Assembly: GCA_001792895.1 (NCBI GenBank)
Contig: MARA01000008.1
Span: 682,001 to 746,000, forward strand
DNA: 64,000 nucleotides
Reading direction: 5' to 3'
Source of the DNA: Lentinus brumalis
Lineage: Eukaryota > Basidiomycota > Agaricomycetes > Polyporales > Polyporaceae
The stretch's first letter is position 1. Each line of letters starts with the position of its first letter. Made by a program: the position numbers and the translations under genes. The notes under the pieces were generated by a model that was not told where the DNA came from, made no database searches, and saw only the letters and a list, made by a program, of their open reading frames with translations. Of this stretch, positions 48,001 to 56,349 are shown piece after piece.

Positions 48001-50130
48001 CCGCCTATAAGCCTAGATGCATTGGAAAAGCCAGTAACAGAGGGCGGCATCGGACTGTTAGACATTAAAGCCCGGAACGAAGCGATAGACCTCACCTGGC
48101 TCAAGGACTACCTCAACCTATCCGGGGGTAGACCCAAGTGGGCGGTAATCGCGGATATCCTATTCAATCGCGCGAGGACAAACCCAACGCGGGGACTGGA
48201 GAGAAGTGCACACATGAACCCATTCCTACAAACGTGGGCAACGTCGACACACCACACCAAGAAGCTGCCAAACGACCTCGTGAGACTAGTGAAAGCCGGC
48301 GAACATCATGGCATAAGAGTCGCCGTGAGGAATCCCAACGAGCTCCTTAAAGGCCTCATGCCCGGGTGGTACCATATTGGTATGCTCCCTGGAAGATATG
48401 TCAATAACTCGGTATCAGGAAAGTGCTTGAGAGAGAACCATCAGGCAATGACTGTCGCGGACTGCTCTGCGATCGCTAAAAGACTGACCAACAACCGGAC
48501 GCACAAAACTAACGCGACGTGCACATGCTACGACTGCGAGCGTGACAGGACTGTGCGGAACTGCGATAACCCGCACCGATGTGCAGCAGCGGCGGCAAAG
48601 ATCATCGACAGACTCACGTCGATATGGAAACCGGACGACAGGCGCAACCCGGACGGACTCACCCTGAACACATCCAAGCGCAAGCACAATAGGGAAGCAA
48701 GGAGAGATGGCGGAACGATAGTGTTCGACCCATCCATCTCTGCAAAAGCACCACTTGCGTGCGTCTTCAGAGCCTTTGTGGAGACAGAGGAAAACGGCGA
48801 GAACCCCGAACCTGCGAGAAGACCACCCAAACCGTTCAACGTTGACACCGAGAGCATAACGGTGTACACTGATGGATCAGCAATAGACGGAGACGATAAA
48901 GGGCCTAGAGCAGGCTACGGGATATGGTGCGCAGAGGGACACGCCTTCAATGAAGGAAAACGAGTACCCCCGTGCTATCCACAAACGAACCAGGTCGCGG
49001 AAGTGTATGCGGTGGCGGCAGTAGTCGCAAAGACTCCGCCCTTCGCACCTGTCCACATAATCTCAGACTCGAAGTACATGATTGACGGACTTACTGGGGA
49101 GAGCCAGAAATGGGAAGAATGGGGATGGATTGATGTCGAGAATGCGGACGTCTTCCGAGATGTACTTGCCCGACTAAGGGCGAGAAGCGCCCGAACTACG
49201 TTCACGTGGGTGGAAGGACACACTGGTGTCATAGGTAACGAAGAGGCGGATAAACTAGCTAAAGCTGGAGCAGAGGCTCTTTGGAATGAGGCGGACACAC
49301 TTCCCAAACCGAACTGGACGTACTTGCATAACGGAGCGGCTTTGACCGCGCTGACCCAAAGACGTGCGTACCAGGGAATCATGGCGAGGAAGAAGGAAGG
49401 AGAGAGAATGGCCACGACGAGAATGACCGATCGCATTGTTGCTGCAGTAACGGACCTGACGAAGAAGAGAGTCACGGCGGCCACTCTCTGGAATTCACTG
49501 AGACACCGAGATGTGGCACGAAAAATCAGCGAATTCCTGTGGAGATGCATGCACGACTCACTCAAAATTGGCCCATATTGGAGACATATTAAGGGCTTTG
49601 AAGGAAGGGCGATGTGCACAAACTGCGGAGCTGAAGAAACAATCGAGCATCTGCTCGTGGAATGTGAGTCAACTGCGACAAAGGAGATCAGAAGACTACT
49701 GGGGAAAATTCTGCGGAAACGCTCTGGAAAACGCACCACCCTCTCCCTGGGTACACTCCTGGGAGCGACGGCACTGTCCCAGACAGAGAGCCCTAACAAA
49801 GAGGCAGCGGCTGTGGAAAGGTTCTCGAGGATTGCGACAACCGAGTCAGTCTATCTTATCTGGAAACTGAGATGTGAGAGAACAATTGAGTTCGAAGAGA
49901 ACCCCGAAAAGTGGCACTCGGCCAAAGAAGCCCGGCAGAAATGGTACGCGTGCATCAACAGGAGGCTAAGCCTCGAGAGGGCGCTCACAAGCAAGAGGTT
50001 CGGGGAGAAGGCCCTGAGCAGGAACCTCGTTGAGGCCACTTGGAGTGGCGTACTTAATGTACACAACCAACAGCAAGAGCACTGGATGCGGCTAAAGGGG
50101 GTTTTAGTGGGTATACTCGATGAAGGATAA
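45007..50130 (+). CDS. LINE ORF2: AP-endonuclease, reverse transcriptase, RNase H
   Basis: This 1,707-aa polyprotein nicks target DNA and copies element RNA into the nick. A Ser/Thr-rich lead is followed by the endonuclease from residue 118: TVGTLNMRG, AVLGLQEAH, LLGDFNIVEAPIDR near 265, SRIDRIYL and TDHQLV. The reverse transcriptase runs from about 640 to 900: GWICPIYKKKDKREISNYRP, ALDQEKAYDKIDH, GMRQGDPMSCILF and the catalytic LFADDTTVY near 837. The RNase H domain starts near 1286 (VYTDGSAIDG) with SDSKYMIDG and WVEGHTGVIGNEEADKLAKA, giving the D-E-D-D set. A CX2CX7HX4C finger (CTNCGAEETIEHLLVEC) follows near 1537. No stop or frameshift is present. Codon use is A-richer than that of the host genes. 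Confidence 0.96.
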   Translation: MRPGMVVPGDELATTNTTTSYNITHEAANSVTDTRRSSAAGARVSAAATSSRNESSARIGGSPRPTERGDNLSNRASNRHGDTAAGGSSTVGNQHGQRGPTERARPSKPNGRRTRATLTVGTLNMRGAGAASQGGIGEKWLRINQVLRDEKIAVLGLQEAHLPEAKVGQINELFQTTMKVYATEDPENPTGARGVAVVINKRLVDTESVTAKVIIPGRALEVNLKWSKDKTMTILTIYAPNDHNANEHFWANLSTIRTLRPNILLGDFNIVEAPIDRYPARPDPEKPVDALRTMYQRWNMKDEWRETHHGEVQYSYLQTATHSQSRIDRIYLDEWMRRNATDWATRGPGILTDHQLVTCTLANREKPFVGRGRWRMHQMLLEDAEFMKSVKGRGISLHGAITALTNRTEENNPQKMYAKFKKEIQDLSRKLAKAKVPKITKTLDKLRTDVKAANARAADERTDREKANEAAQEAALLQEKIAELEMKKFGSKRAAVAARDWLEDETIYELAKHEGGETSYEPRSDRMAEIAMKHYDRVQDDEDKPAATEHAQAIEDVLDRSMPRLSAGQKHEMAELITGNEVETAILEAASGKAPGMDGLPTELWKNLRKMHIVDKARKKPAFDVVGMLRDVFRDIVEFGVDPDTDFSLGWICPIYKKKDKREISNYRPITLLNADYKILTKVLANRLAEVAGDLIHPDQAGFVPGRRIYHQTKLTKLVIDLCEAEEINGAIIALDQEKAYDKIDHSYLWRVLEHLNFPTEFTDTIKKLYAGAKSVVAVNGVLSPAFEIVRGMRQGDPMSCILFDLAIEPLATALRRSTLRGLEIPGLTERLITTLFADDTTVYVHETDSYQDLERILNKWCRAARARFNVTKTEVIPVGVPDYRERVRTNRKLSDDDGTIPTGVNIVKEGVAVRSLGAWIGNNIDDATPWQPILAVIEKNLDKWSKRRPTMKGKKLIVGFEVGSRTQYLAKVQTMPKNVEERLTKMIRKFVWDGKKHPPISLDALEKPVTEGGIGLLDIKARNEAIDLTWLKDYLNLSGGRPKWAVIADILFNRARTNPTRGLERSAHMNPFLQTWATSTHHTKKLPNDLVRLVKAGEHHGIRVAVRNPNELLKGLMPGWYHIGMLPGRYVNNSVSGKCLRENHQAMTVADCSAIAKRLTNNRTHKTNATCTCYDCERDRTVRNCDNPHRCAAAAAKIIDRLTSIWKPDDRRNPDGLTLNTSKRKHNREARRDGGTIVFDPSISAKAPLACVFRAFVETEENGENPEPARRPPKPFNVDTESITVYTDGSAIDGDDKGPRAGYGIWCAEGHAFNEGKRVPPCYPQTNQVAEVYAVAAVVAKTPPFAPVHIISDSKYMIDGLTGESQKWEEWGWIDVENADVFRDVLARLRARSARTTFTWVEGHTGVIGNEEADKLAKAGAEALWNEADTLPKPNWTYLHNGAALTALTQRRAYQGIMARKKEGERMATTRMTDRIVAAVTDLTKKRVTAATLWNSLRHRDVARKISEFLWRCMHDSLKIGPYWRHIKGFEGRAMCTNCGAEETIEHLLVECESTATKEIRRLLGKILRKRSGKRTTLSLGTLLGATALSQTESPNKEAAAVERFSRIATTESVYLIWKLRCERTIEFEENPEKWHSAKEARQKWYACINRRLSLERALTSKRFGEKALSRNLVEATWSGVLNVHNQQQEHWMRLKGVLVGILDEG

Positions 50131-50282
50131 GCAGACCGACCTATGAGAAGAACGAGGAGTCCCACACTACAATTCGTGTGCGTAAAGCATTTCCCCCTGG
50201 TGTGACAACCTAAGGTTGCCAGCCGCTAAAGCTGAATGCGGGCCGGTATGGTCAGGCTTCAGTGAGCACCTCAAAAAAAAAA

Positions 50283-50299
50283 GAGACCAGAGGACCGAG
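50283..50299 (+). repeat. 17-bp target-site duplication, right copy
   Basis: This exact repeat of 39271-39287 follows the ten-A tail. Immediately after it the coding frame of member C resumes. Confidence 0.95.
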
Positions 50300-51596
50300 G
50301 CCGAAGCGGCTCACGGCGCGACGCGTGTTCGACGCCATGTACCGCACGGCCGCGGACCTCGCCTTGCCGACGGGCTCGCGATACGTCTCGGCCTGTGTGC
50401 TCGCGTGTGGACACCTCGCGGATAATGTGCCGAGACCGTACACGTTCGCACAGGAGATGGCGCAGTCCCTGTCTGTGCTCGCTGTGGACGTTTGGGCGGT
50501 GCGCATGTGGTGTACACGTGAGTCGGCATACTTCTTCCTTTGAGCAACCGTGCCCGGGTGATAATTGTCGGACAGTCACTCCTCGTCCGGACAGAATCAT
50601 GGTTCCTAACCTGGGAGGAGTCATGAAGCCTGAGGTGAGGACATCGCACTTGTACTTATAGAGTACAGGGTGCGGAACGCACGATCGCTTACTCGGTTGC
50701 ATGCAGCTGCTCGCGCGCGATGCGTATACTTGTCTCAAGACAGGTCAGGTCGATCTCAGTGCTCCCCCGGCCATGAGCGGCGAGAGGGAGGATCTGGAGT
50801 GCGCGCGCATCTGTCATATGACGTTGACCGAATATCATAAAGAGGTGGGTCAGCACGATCGTCTGGCCAGTCGTCCGTGCTCTAGCTCATTTTTATGCCA
50901 CGCCACGACACTGCACAGTGGCTACCCGAGACAAGTCAATGGGTTGCGGATTTCTACGAGCATTACCTCGGCGTCGACATCTCCGCTATACCGATGCTCA
51001 GAGCAGAAAACCACCTGCTTCTGTCTCCTCGGTCCTGCGAGCTGTTCTACCAATGGACATGGACTCTCAAGCCCACCGAGGTAGATGCACTTCACTCCGT
51101 AACGGCAGAGTGCACCACGCTGACGAGCTCGCTGGGCACTCACTCGCAGTTCCCAAACCGGTACCAAGTCATCGATTCCCGCCGCGAGAACGACGGGGAC
51201 GGTGGCGCCCGCGACGGCGACTTCGTCACCTTTGAGAACCACGATCCGAAGGGCTCACGGCACATCCTGGAACCGGCCGAGATCCCGAGCCGCGACGCGC
51301 TCCTCGTGCACGCGGCGTACACGAGCGTGCGCCATCTGTCTGGGTTCATGGACGAGTCGAAGGACTTCCTCGACGATCCCAACTTCAGCTTCCTGGGACG
51401 TACTGGGGAGCGGCGGACGTATGTGAAGGAGTGCGAAGCATGCAGCTATGAGGAGAAGGAGGAGGAGGAGGATTCACTGGAGGATTCGGAGAAGGTCGCG
51501 GATGACTCTGATGGGGAGACTTCTACGGCGAGCCGGCGGGGCGGACGACTCCGACGGGCGGCACATACATTGAAGGGGCTGTTCATCTGTGGCTGA

Positions 51597-52080
51597 TGGC
51601 CGCTTCGCGTCGTCACCCCCAACTATCGTAAAGACAAGGTGAGCATTCCCAGATCTTGATGACCCGCATACTAAACTGGAGGCATTCGCTCGTCTGAAGG
51701 ACTCGTGTGTTGAATTGCTTGTAGCTCCAGCATATCTATACTTTCGTGGGGAGTCTCGTCCGACAATTGATGGTCGGCGGCGGCAAGGCCTTTCTTGTGC
51801 AGCCCTCCGTCGAGGGCGATCCAGAGATCACTGGCAAGTCCATGTAACTGACGAAAGTCAGTCTTGGTTCCCGCCCTCGATGTCCCAATATAGCGTCCGG
51901 CCCTCCTCGGTTCTGGTCACATCTCAATCGGCATCTCCGCTTTGCGTCAGTACGTGACTGATACCTTCGTCGGGGCTGGCTGATCGGATGTTTAGGGGGT
52001 CTTTCCAGTAATATAGATGGCTTGCGTCGCCGCCTCGCAAACGACTCCTTCGCACATCGTCCCCGCTCCCGCCCCTCACC
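51597..52080. other. Flank between members C and D
   Basis: Bases 51813-51878 match the 3' flank of member B. The last 140 bp hold upstream elements shared with member E. Confidence 0.6.
51943..52016 (+). promoter_or_regulatory. Upstream element of member D, conserved with member E
   Basis: TGCGTCAGTACGTG (51943-51956), TGATCGGATGTTTAGGGG (51981-51998) and AATATAG (52010-52016) also occur, with single changes and the same order, at 54585-54656. The distance from TGATCGGAT to the ATG is 100 bp here and 99 bp there. Confidence 0.7.
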
Positions 52081-52386
52081 ATGTCTGACCCAACTCTCAG
52101 GAAGGCTCCGCAGTTATCCAAGGCGCGCGTCATGCAGCATTACTCGGGCCTCAAGAAAGCGGTCGACGTCATCCTGCAGGACGACACGCTCGCCGAGGCC
52201 GACCTGAAGGAGCGGGCCATACGTCATCTCGAGACCCTCAGCCATCCGGATATGCTCCGGTACAACAGGCCGGAGACGCACCTCATTTGCCTTCTCAGCA
52301 AGGACTACAGCATGAAGGGCGTGGTTGAGCCGATTTATGGGACCGCTTACGACCTGGCGAGCCTCAACCAGGTTGCCCTACACTGA
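52081..52386 (+). pseudogene. Family member D: truncated first-exon fragment
   Basis: This 101-aa frame starts MSDPTLRKAPQLSKARVMQH and matches the first exon of member E through DVILQDDTLAEADLKERAIR and IRHLETLSHPDMLRYN. Similarity ends after the YDLASL stretch, where E continues with LKDGGRYVLAAICAC, and a stop follows 8 codons later. The exons with the HNH-like core are missing. The promoter-like element upstream is preserved, so a short protein could still be made. Confidence 0.7.
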
Positions 52387-52596
52387 CACTGGACAGTAGC
52401 ATCTGATCTTTTCGTACCTTATCTTATCTTATCTGACCGTGTACACCTCGTCAATCAACCGTCCACTTGTCTCAAACTTCCACGAGTCCATGACCTGTGA
52501 GTACAGTGTACACGCATACACTTTGTGGACAACACTTGTTGAAAGTACTGTAAATGCTACGTGGTCGTGTCGGTCGTGTCGCGAACTTGAAGTAGT

Positions 52597-54294
52597 ATGT
52601 CGCTGTCGTTGCAGACTCAAGTTACCCACATTCCCTTTGACATCCTGGACGTCGTTCTCGACCGAGTGGAACACACTCGTGATCTATTGTCGTGGTCGCT
52701 TACTTGCTCATCTTTGCGATCGGCCGCACTCAAAAGGTTGCTCAGCCGCCGGATCACACTGCGGATCATGAAGGGCAAAGATCCAGTCCGGAGCCTCCAC
52801 ACATGCATATGGGTCGATAGGAACAGCCCAAGGGTCCAATACATTCGGGCCATGGAGATACGCTTCAGCAGTGCCTTGGGTGAAGATGAACTTCCAGAGT
52901 CACAGCACGCCGAGACTGCAAGGCTCGTCCACGACATCCTAACTCACGCAACAAACCTGTCGTCGCTCACCCTCCCTATGTACCGTTACTCTCTATCCGA
53001 ACACCCTACCATATCCGCCGCACTGGCAAACCTTTCGAATCTTTGCGAGCTCTCAATCAGTGGTCAAACCTCGAGCCCGCAGGAACTCGTGCGGTCCATG
53101 CGATCTCCTCTGAGATCGTTGACCACGGACTTTATCACTCGTGGTGAAGAGATATTATGGACGCCGCGCATCTACCACCAATTCATCGGACACTTGGCTA
53201 CGACGTTGGAGGTTCTCACAATGAGCCACCTCTCCCTTAACGACGACTCCCCGTCGAAGGCCATCCGATACGAGTCGCTTCGATCGCTGTCCATCAATAT
53301 CGACAGTACTCCTCTCCTGGAGCAGCTCCTCGACTGGGCACCAGCGATCGACGTTTTAAACGCTCCAGAAGGGTGTTTTCGCCTGATTGAAAGCGAATAT
53401 GGTGACATACGTTCGAGGAACTTAGCCATCCAAGCTGCGCGAGGCTCTTGGAAAGGACTTCGTCGGCTCGTCTCCAACCCAGCTATGCTCTACATGCTTG
53501 CCCTGAGCTGTCCGATCCAACATGTCGTCGTAAGCTCGTGTCACGCACGGAACAAGATCTACATCACGGAGGCCTTGCGCGGCAATCCAGTTCCTCGGCT
53601 CTCCCTCACCATCCTGCTCAAAGAAGGCCCGTCTGTACTCGATGGGCTACTTCCTCCTGACGTCCAATCATCGCTGACACACCTGACCCTTTGCATGGTA
53701 TCCGCTATCGGTGACGGTCACTTCTTGCACCACGACCCCGCTGAGATTACGCCGGCTGCTCATATGGAGTGGAGCACTCTCTTCGTGAGTATTCAGTATG
53801 CCAGCCTCTGGCATTCGCGCATATATCTAACGGGCATGTAGGACACACTGCTTCGTACCCTCCAGCCTCTACGCCTCACTCACCTCCGCATCGTCGTGCA
53901 CTGCGACGTCCTCCTGGACGCCAAAAGCCCGATACCTTTCTCGGATGACTTCGTGGACGCCGTGCGACACCTGAATCTGGACATGGTCGCTGACACTCTT
54001 TACCGCGCTTTGCCCTCTCTCGAGTTCGTGGTTCTCACTGCAAGCCTAGACGTCGCGGAACACAACTGGCGGTGGAAGCTTGAGTCCTGGTTCGTTACCC
54101 GTGGATGGCGCCGAACGACGGCCGACGCGGCGGAGGCAGATGGTGTGGCGGCACAGAGAGAGCTGCGGCGGGAGGCTGTCGACGAGATCATCAAATCGGA
54201 AGACCTGTGGTTCTCGGTGAGCCTTCCCTCGCGTCGAAGGGGCGCATACTGACCTGCACCATAGAGATTGCATTATATGGATTCGCTGCTGTGA
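52597..54294 (+). CDS. F-box protein
   Basis: This is a probable SCF substrate adaptor. The exons are 52597-53784, 53842-54216 and 54265-54294, giving 530 aa. The F-box is QVTHIPFDILDVVLDRVEHT, then RDLLSWSLTCSSLRSAALKR near residues 8-50. The middle contains Leu-rich segments (LSSLTLPMYRYSL, LCELSISGQTSS, LEVLTMSHLSLNDDS) of the broad agaricomycete F-box/LRR type. The last exon adds only RLHYMDSLL. It lies between members D and E on the same strand. It is only distantly similar to the F-box gene at 21737-23326. Confidence 0.85.
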
Positions 54295-54715
54295 ACGTTC
54301 GGGCTAGCTAGGACCTGCGCGTAGCTTCACAATTGTACATGGGGTAGGTACGTTATATGTCTCTTGCAGACCTCAGTCTGAGTCCTCTACCGGAGCTCTC
54401 AACTACGGGGACATCGGCGGAGATTGTACCAAAATCCCTTTGAGCTAACTGGTCAAAACTAGTGTTTCGAGCTTCCGCGGCCCGCGTTCTGTGTCGGCCT
54501 GGCTTCCGTATGCGGTACCTCTCCGCTCCTCCACTGTCCTCTCGCAATGTGGGCCGGGCCACATCGTAATCTGTATCTCCACCATGCGTCAATACGTGTC
54601 ATGTCACGAAACTGCCTGATCGGATATTTAGGGGATTCTCTCGAGACAGAATATAGCTGCCCTCCTTCCCCGTGCTTGAGTACTACCTCTCCATACATCG
54701 TCCCCACACCTGACC
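54295..54715. other. Intergenic region upstream of member E
   Basis: No gene is seen. The last 130 bp contain the element shared with member D. Confidence 0.55.
54585..54656 (+). promoter_or_regulatory. Upstream element of member E, conserved with member D
   Basis: TGCGTCAATACGTG (54585-54598), TGATCGGATATTTAGGGG (54618-54635) and AATATAG (54650-54656) match the block upstream of member D. The AATATAG word lies about 60 bp before the ATG and may act as a TATA element. Confidence 0.7.
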
Positions 54716-56109
54716 ATGTCTCGCGATACAGACGCAAAGCTTGAGAAAATCGCTCCCTGGCTGTTGAAGGCCCGCATTGTGAGCAATTATGCGGGCTTCA
54801 AGAAGGCGATCGACGCCATCCTGCAGGACGACAGTCTCGCTGATGCCGACCTGGAGAAGCAGGCCATGCGTCACCTTGAGACCCTCAGCCACCCAGACAT
54901 GGAGCAGTACAACAAGCCGAAGCAGCAGATTCTCAGGCGCCTCACCCCCGAGTTCAGCATGAAGCGTTTGCTTGAGGCGATCTACTGGACGGCCCACGAT
55001 CTTGACTTAAAGGACGGAGGTCGATACGTCCTTGCTGCCATCTGTGCATGTGACATCCTAGTCGGCGAACAAGTCGACGGCCCAGGCTCAGACATGGCAA
55101 CTCGGCCTGAGCGACTTGCGATTGAGCTGACAAATCTAGCTCGTCTCTGGCATGGGTTTGTGATAGTACACGGTGAGCATCATCTACCCTCCATCGCGCT
55201 CTCTCTGTATCGCTAAGGCCCTTCAACTTGAATTGTAGGAATGTCTCCTGAGCGTGGGAAGGAATCCGGTATGGATGTTGGTGAACCGACTATCGAATTC
55301 TCTGAGGAAACCAGGAAACAGGTGAGTGATAGTGTTAGCCTGAGTCCGAGGTACCACGATGACGCTGATGGCTGTTTACCCAAGGTCATGCAGCGCGACC
55401 AGTACACTTGTTTCAAGACAGGAAGTGCAGACGGAGGTGCTATGGAACGAAGCCGCTTGGAGGTCACTCCCATATGCGAGCGTAGGTTTCTGGGTGACCG
55501 GATTGATGAACAGGTCAGTTGATTGTATCCTGTGGTCTGACCAGGCCGGCCACCTAACGTCTTTCAGAATCCCATACGCCGTATGACAACGGACTTCTTC
55601 CAGCGTGTCCTCGGAATTGACAAGCTCGATGTCGCCTTGGATGGTCCGGGGAATGCCATATTGTTGGACCGTTATGCTCGCTCGATATGGAGCTCGCATC
55701 ACTGGACCCTCAAACCTACACAGGTGAGGCAGTTTGGTACAGCAAGTTGTCGCAATTTTGACCCTGGACTTCGTAGATACCCAATCGCTACAAGATTGTC
55801 GACACGTTTGGGCCCCGTAAAGGGGATGGCGGGGCGCGGAACGGCGTGTACATCTCATTCGCCGACCACAGCGTCGACAAGCACACGACGGAGAAGGCGC
55901 ATGGTGTGGAGCTGCCCAACCGAGACCTCATACTGCTTCATGCGGCGTGCGCCAGCATACAGCACCGAAGCGGCGCCTTTTCCTTCAGTGCCCGAGAGGG
56001 TGGCAGCCGTGGCTTGAAGGCTACCTTGGGCCGCCGAATGAAGATGCCACGCGGCTGGCAGAGGGTAGGATCTGGGGTCAGGATGACCTCTTGCCGACCA
56101 TTAACCTGA
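54716..56109 (+). CDS. Family member E: protein with degenerate HNH_2-like domain
   Basis: The function is unknown. The exons are 54716-55172, 55239-55321, 55385-55513, 55568-55723 and 55777-56109, giving 385 aa. The helical N-terminal half includes VSNYAGFKKAIDAILQDDSL, HLETLSHPDMEQYNKPKQQI and LDLKDGGRYVLAAICAC. The second half has VMQRDQYTCFKTG, RLEVTPICERRF, GPGNAILLDRYARSIWSSHH and WTLKPTQIPNRYKIVDTFG, the same order as in A and C, again without the HNH histidines. The C-terminus is uncertain: in the frame used it ends MTSCRPLT, but a second frame open to 56195 carries LKFQIFLFLVWVLFLLWW, a good transmembrane segment, so an unseen splice or shift may add a membrane tail. Confidence 0.72.
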
Positions 56110-56349
56110 AGTTTCAAATATTCCTTTTCTTGGTGTGGGTGCTATTCTTGCTTTGGTGGCAACCATTCGATGATGTGTACGTGCCGTTGGCTTGATAGCG
56201 ATTTGCAGGTTGTGTAAGTATGTAACTTGACCGAGATATGAAGAGAGATGTTCCGCATGAAAGCACATCTACTGGTATCGTTGTCAGTACACACTATTAC
56301 TATGAGTCTCTTGAAAGCGTGGAAGCCGCCATTATCGCTGCAGTATGGA

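Larger units (their letters stand above)
39288..50282 (+). mobile_element. Full-length LINE retrotransposon, Tad-like, about 11 kb
   Basis: The element is bounded by a perfect 17-bp target-site duplication and ends in ten A residues (50273-50282), the mark of target-primed reverse transcription. It contains a 5' region with a 211-aa open frame, a gag-like ORF1 (41515-44219), a 787-bp spacer and a complete ORF2 (45007-50130) with endonuclease, reverse transcriptase and RNase H. Domain order AP-endonuclease/RT/RNase H with a preceding zinc-knuckle ORF fits the Tad/I-like group of fungal LINEs. The perfect duplication and intact ORF2 indicate a recent insertion. It is larger than the 6-8 kb usual for LINEs because of the long 5' region. 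Confidence 0.93.
39067..51596 (+). pseudogene. Family member C: HNH_2-like gene split by a LINE insertion
   Basis: The 5' part (39067-39287) encodes MFDVPFFRFEPSPLVLDYA through EHNETRGP and is then interrupted. The 3' part resumes at 50300 with PKRLTARRVFDAMYRTAADL. Exon 1 (39067-39287 plus 50300-50517, one target-site copy removed) is followed by 50576-50634, 50707-50844, 50919-51080 and 51150-51596. The joined frame is whole (414 aa), so the gene was intact before insertion. It has ARDAYTCLKTG, LECARICHMTL, ENHLLLSPRSCELFYQWTWT and a long acidic C-terminus ending LKGLFICG; the HNH histidine positions are lost. As it stands, the 5' part would give a 103-aa fragment. The 3' exons might still be expressed from the LINE or a cryptic promoter. 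Confidence 0.85.
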
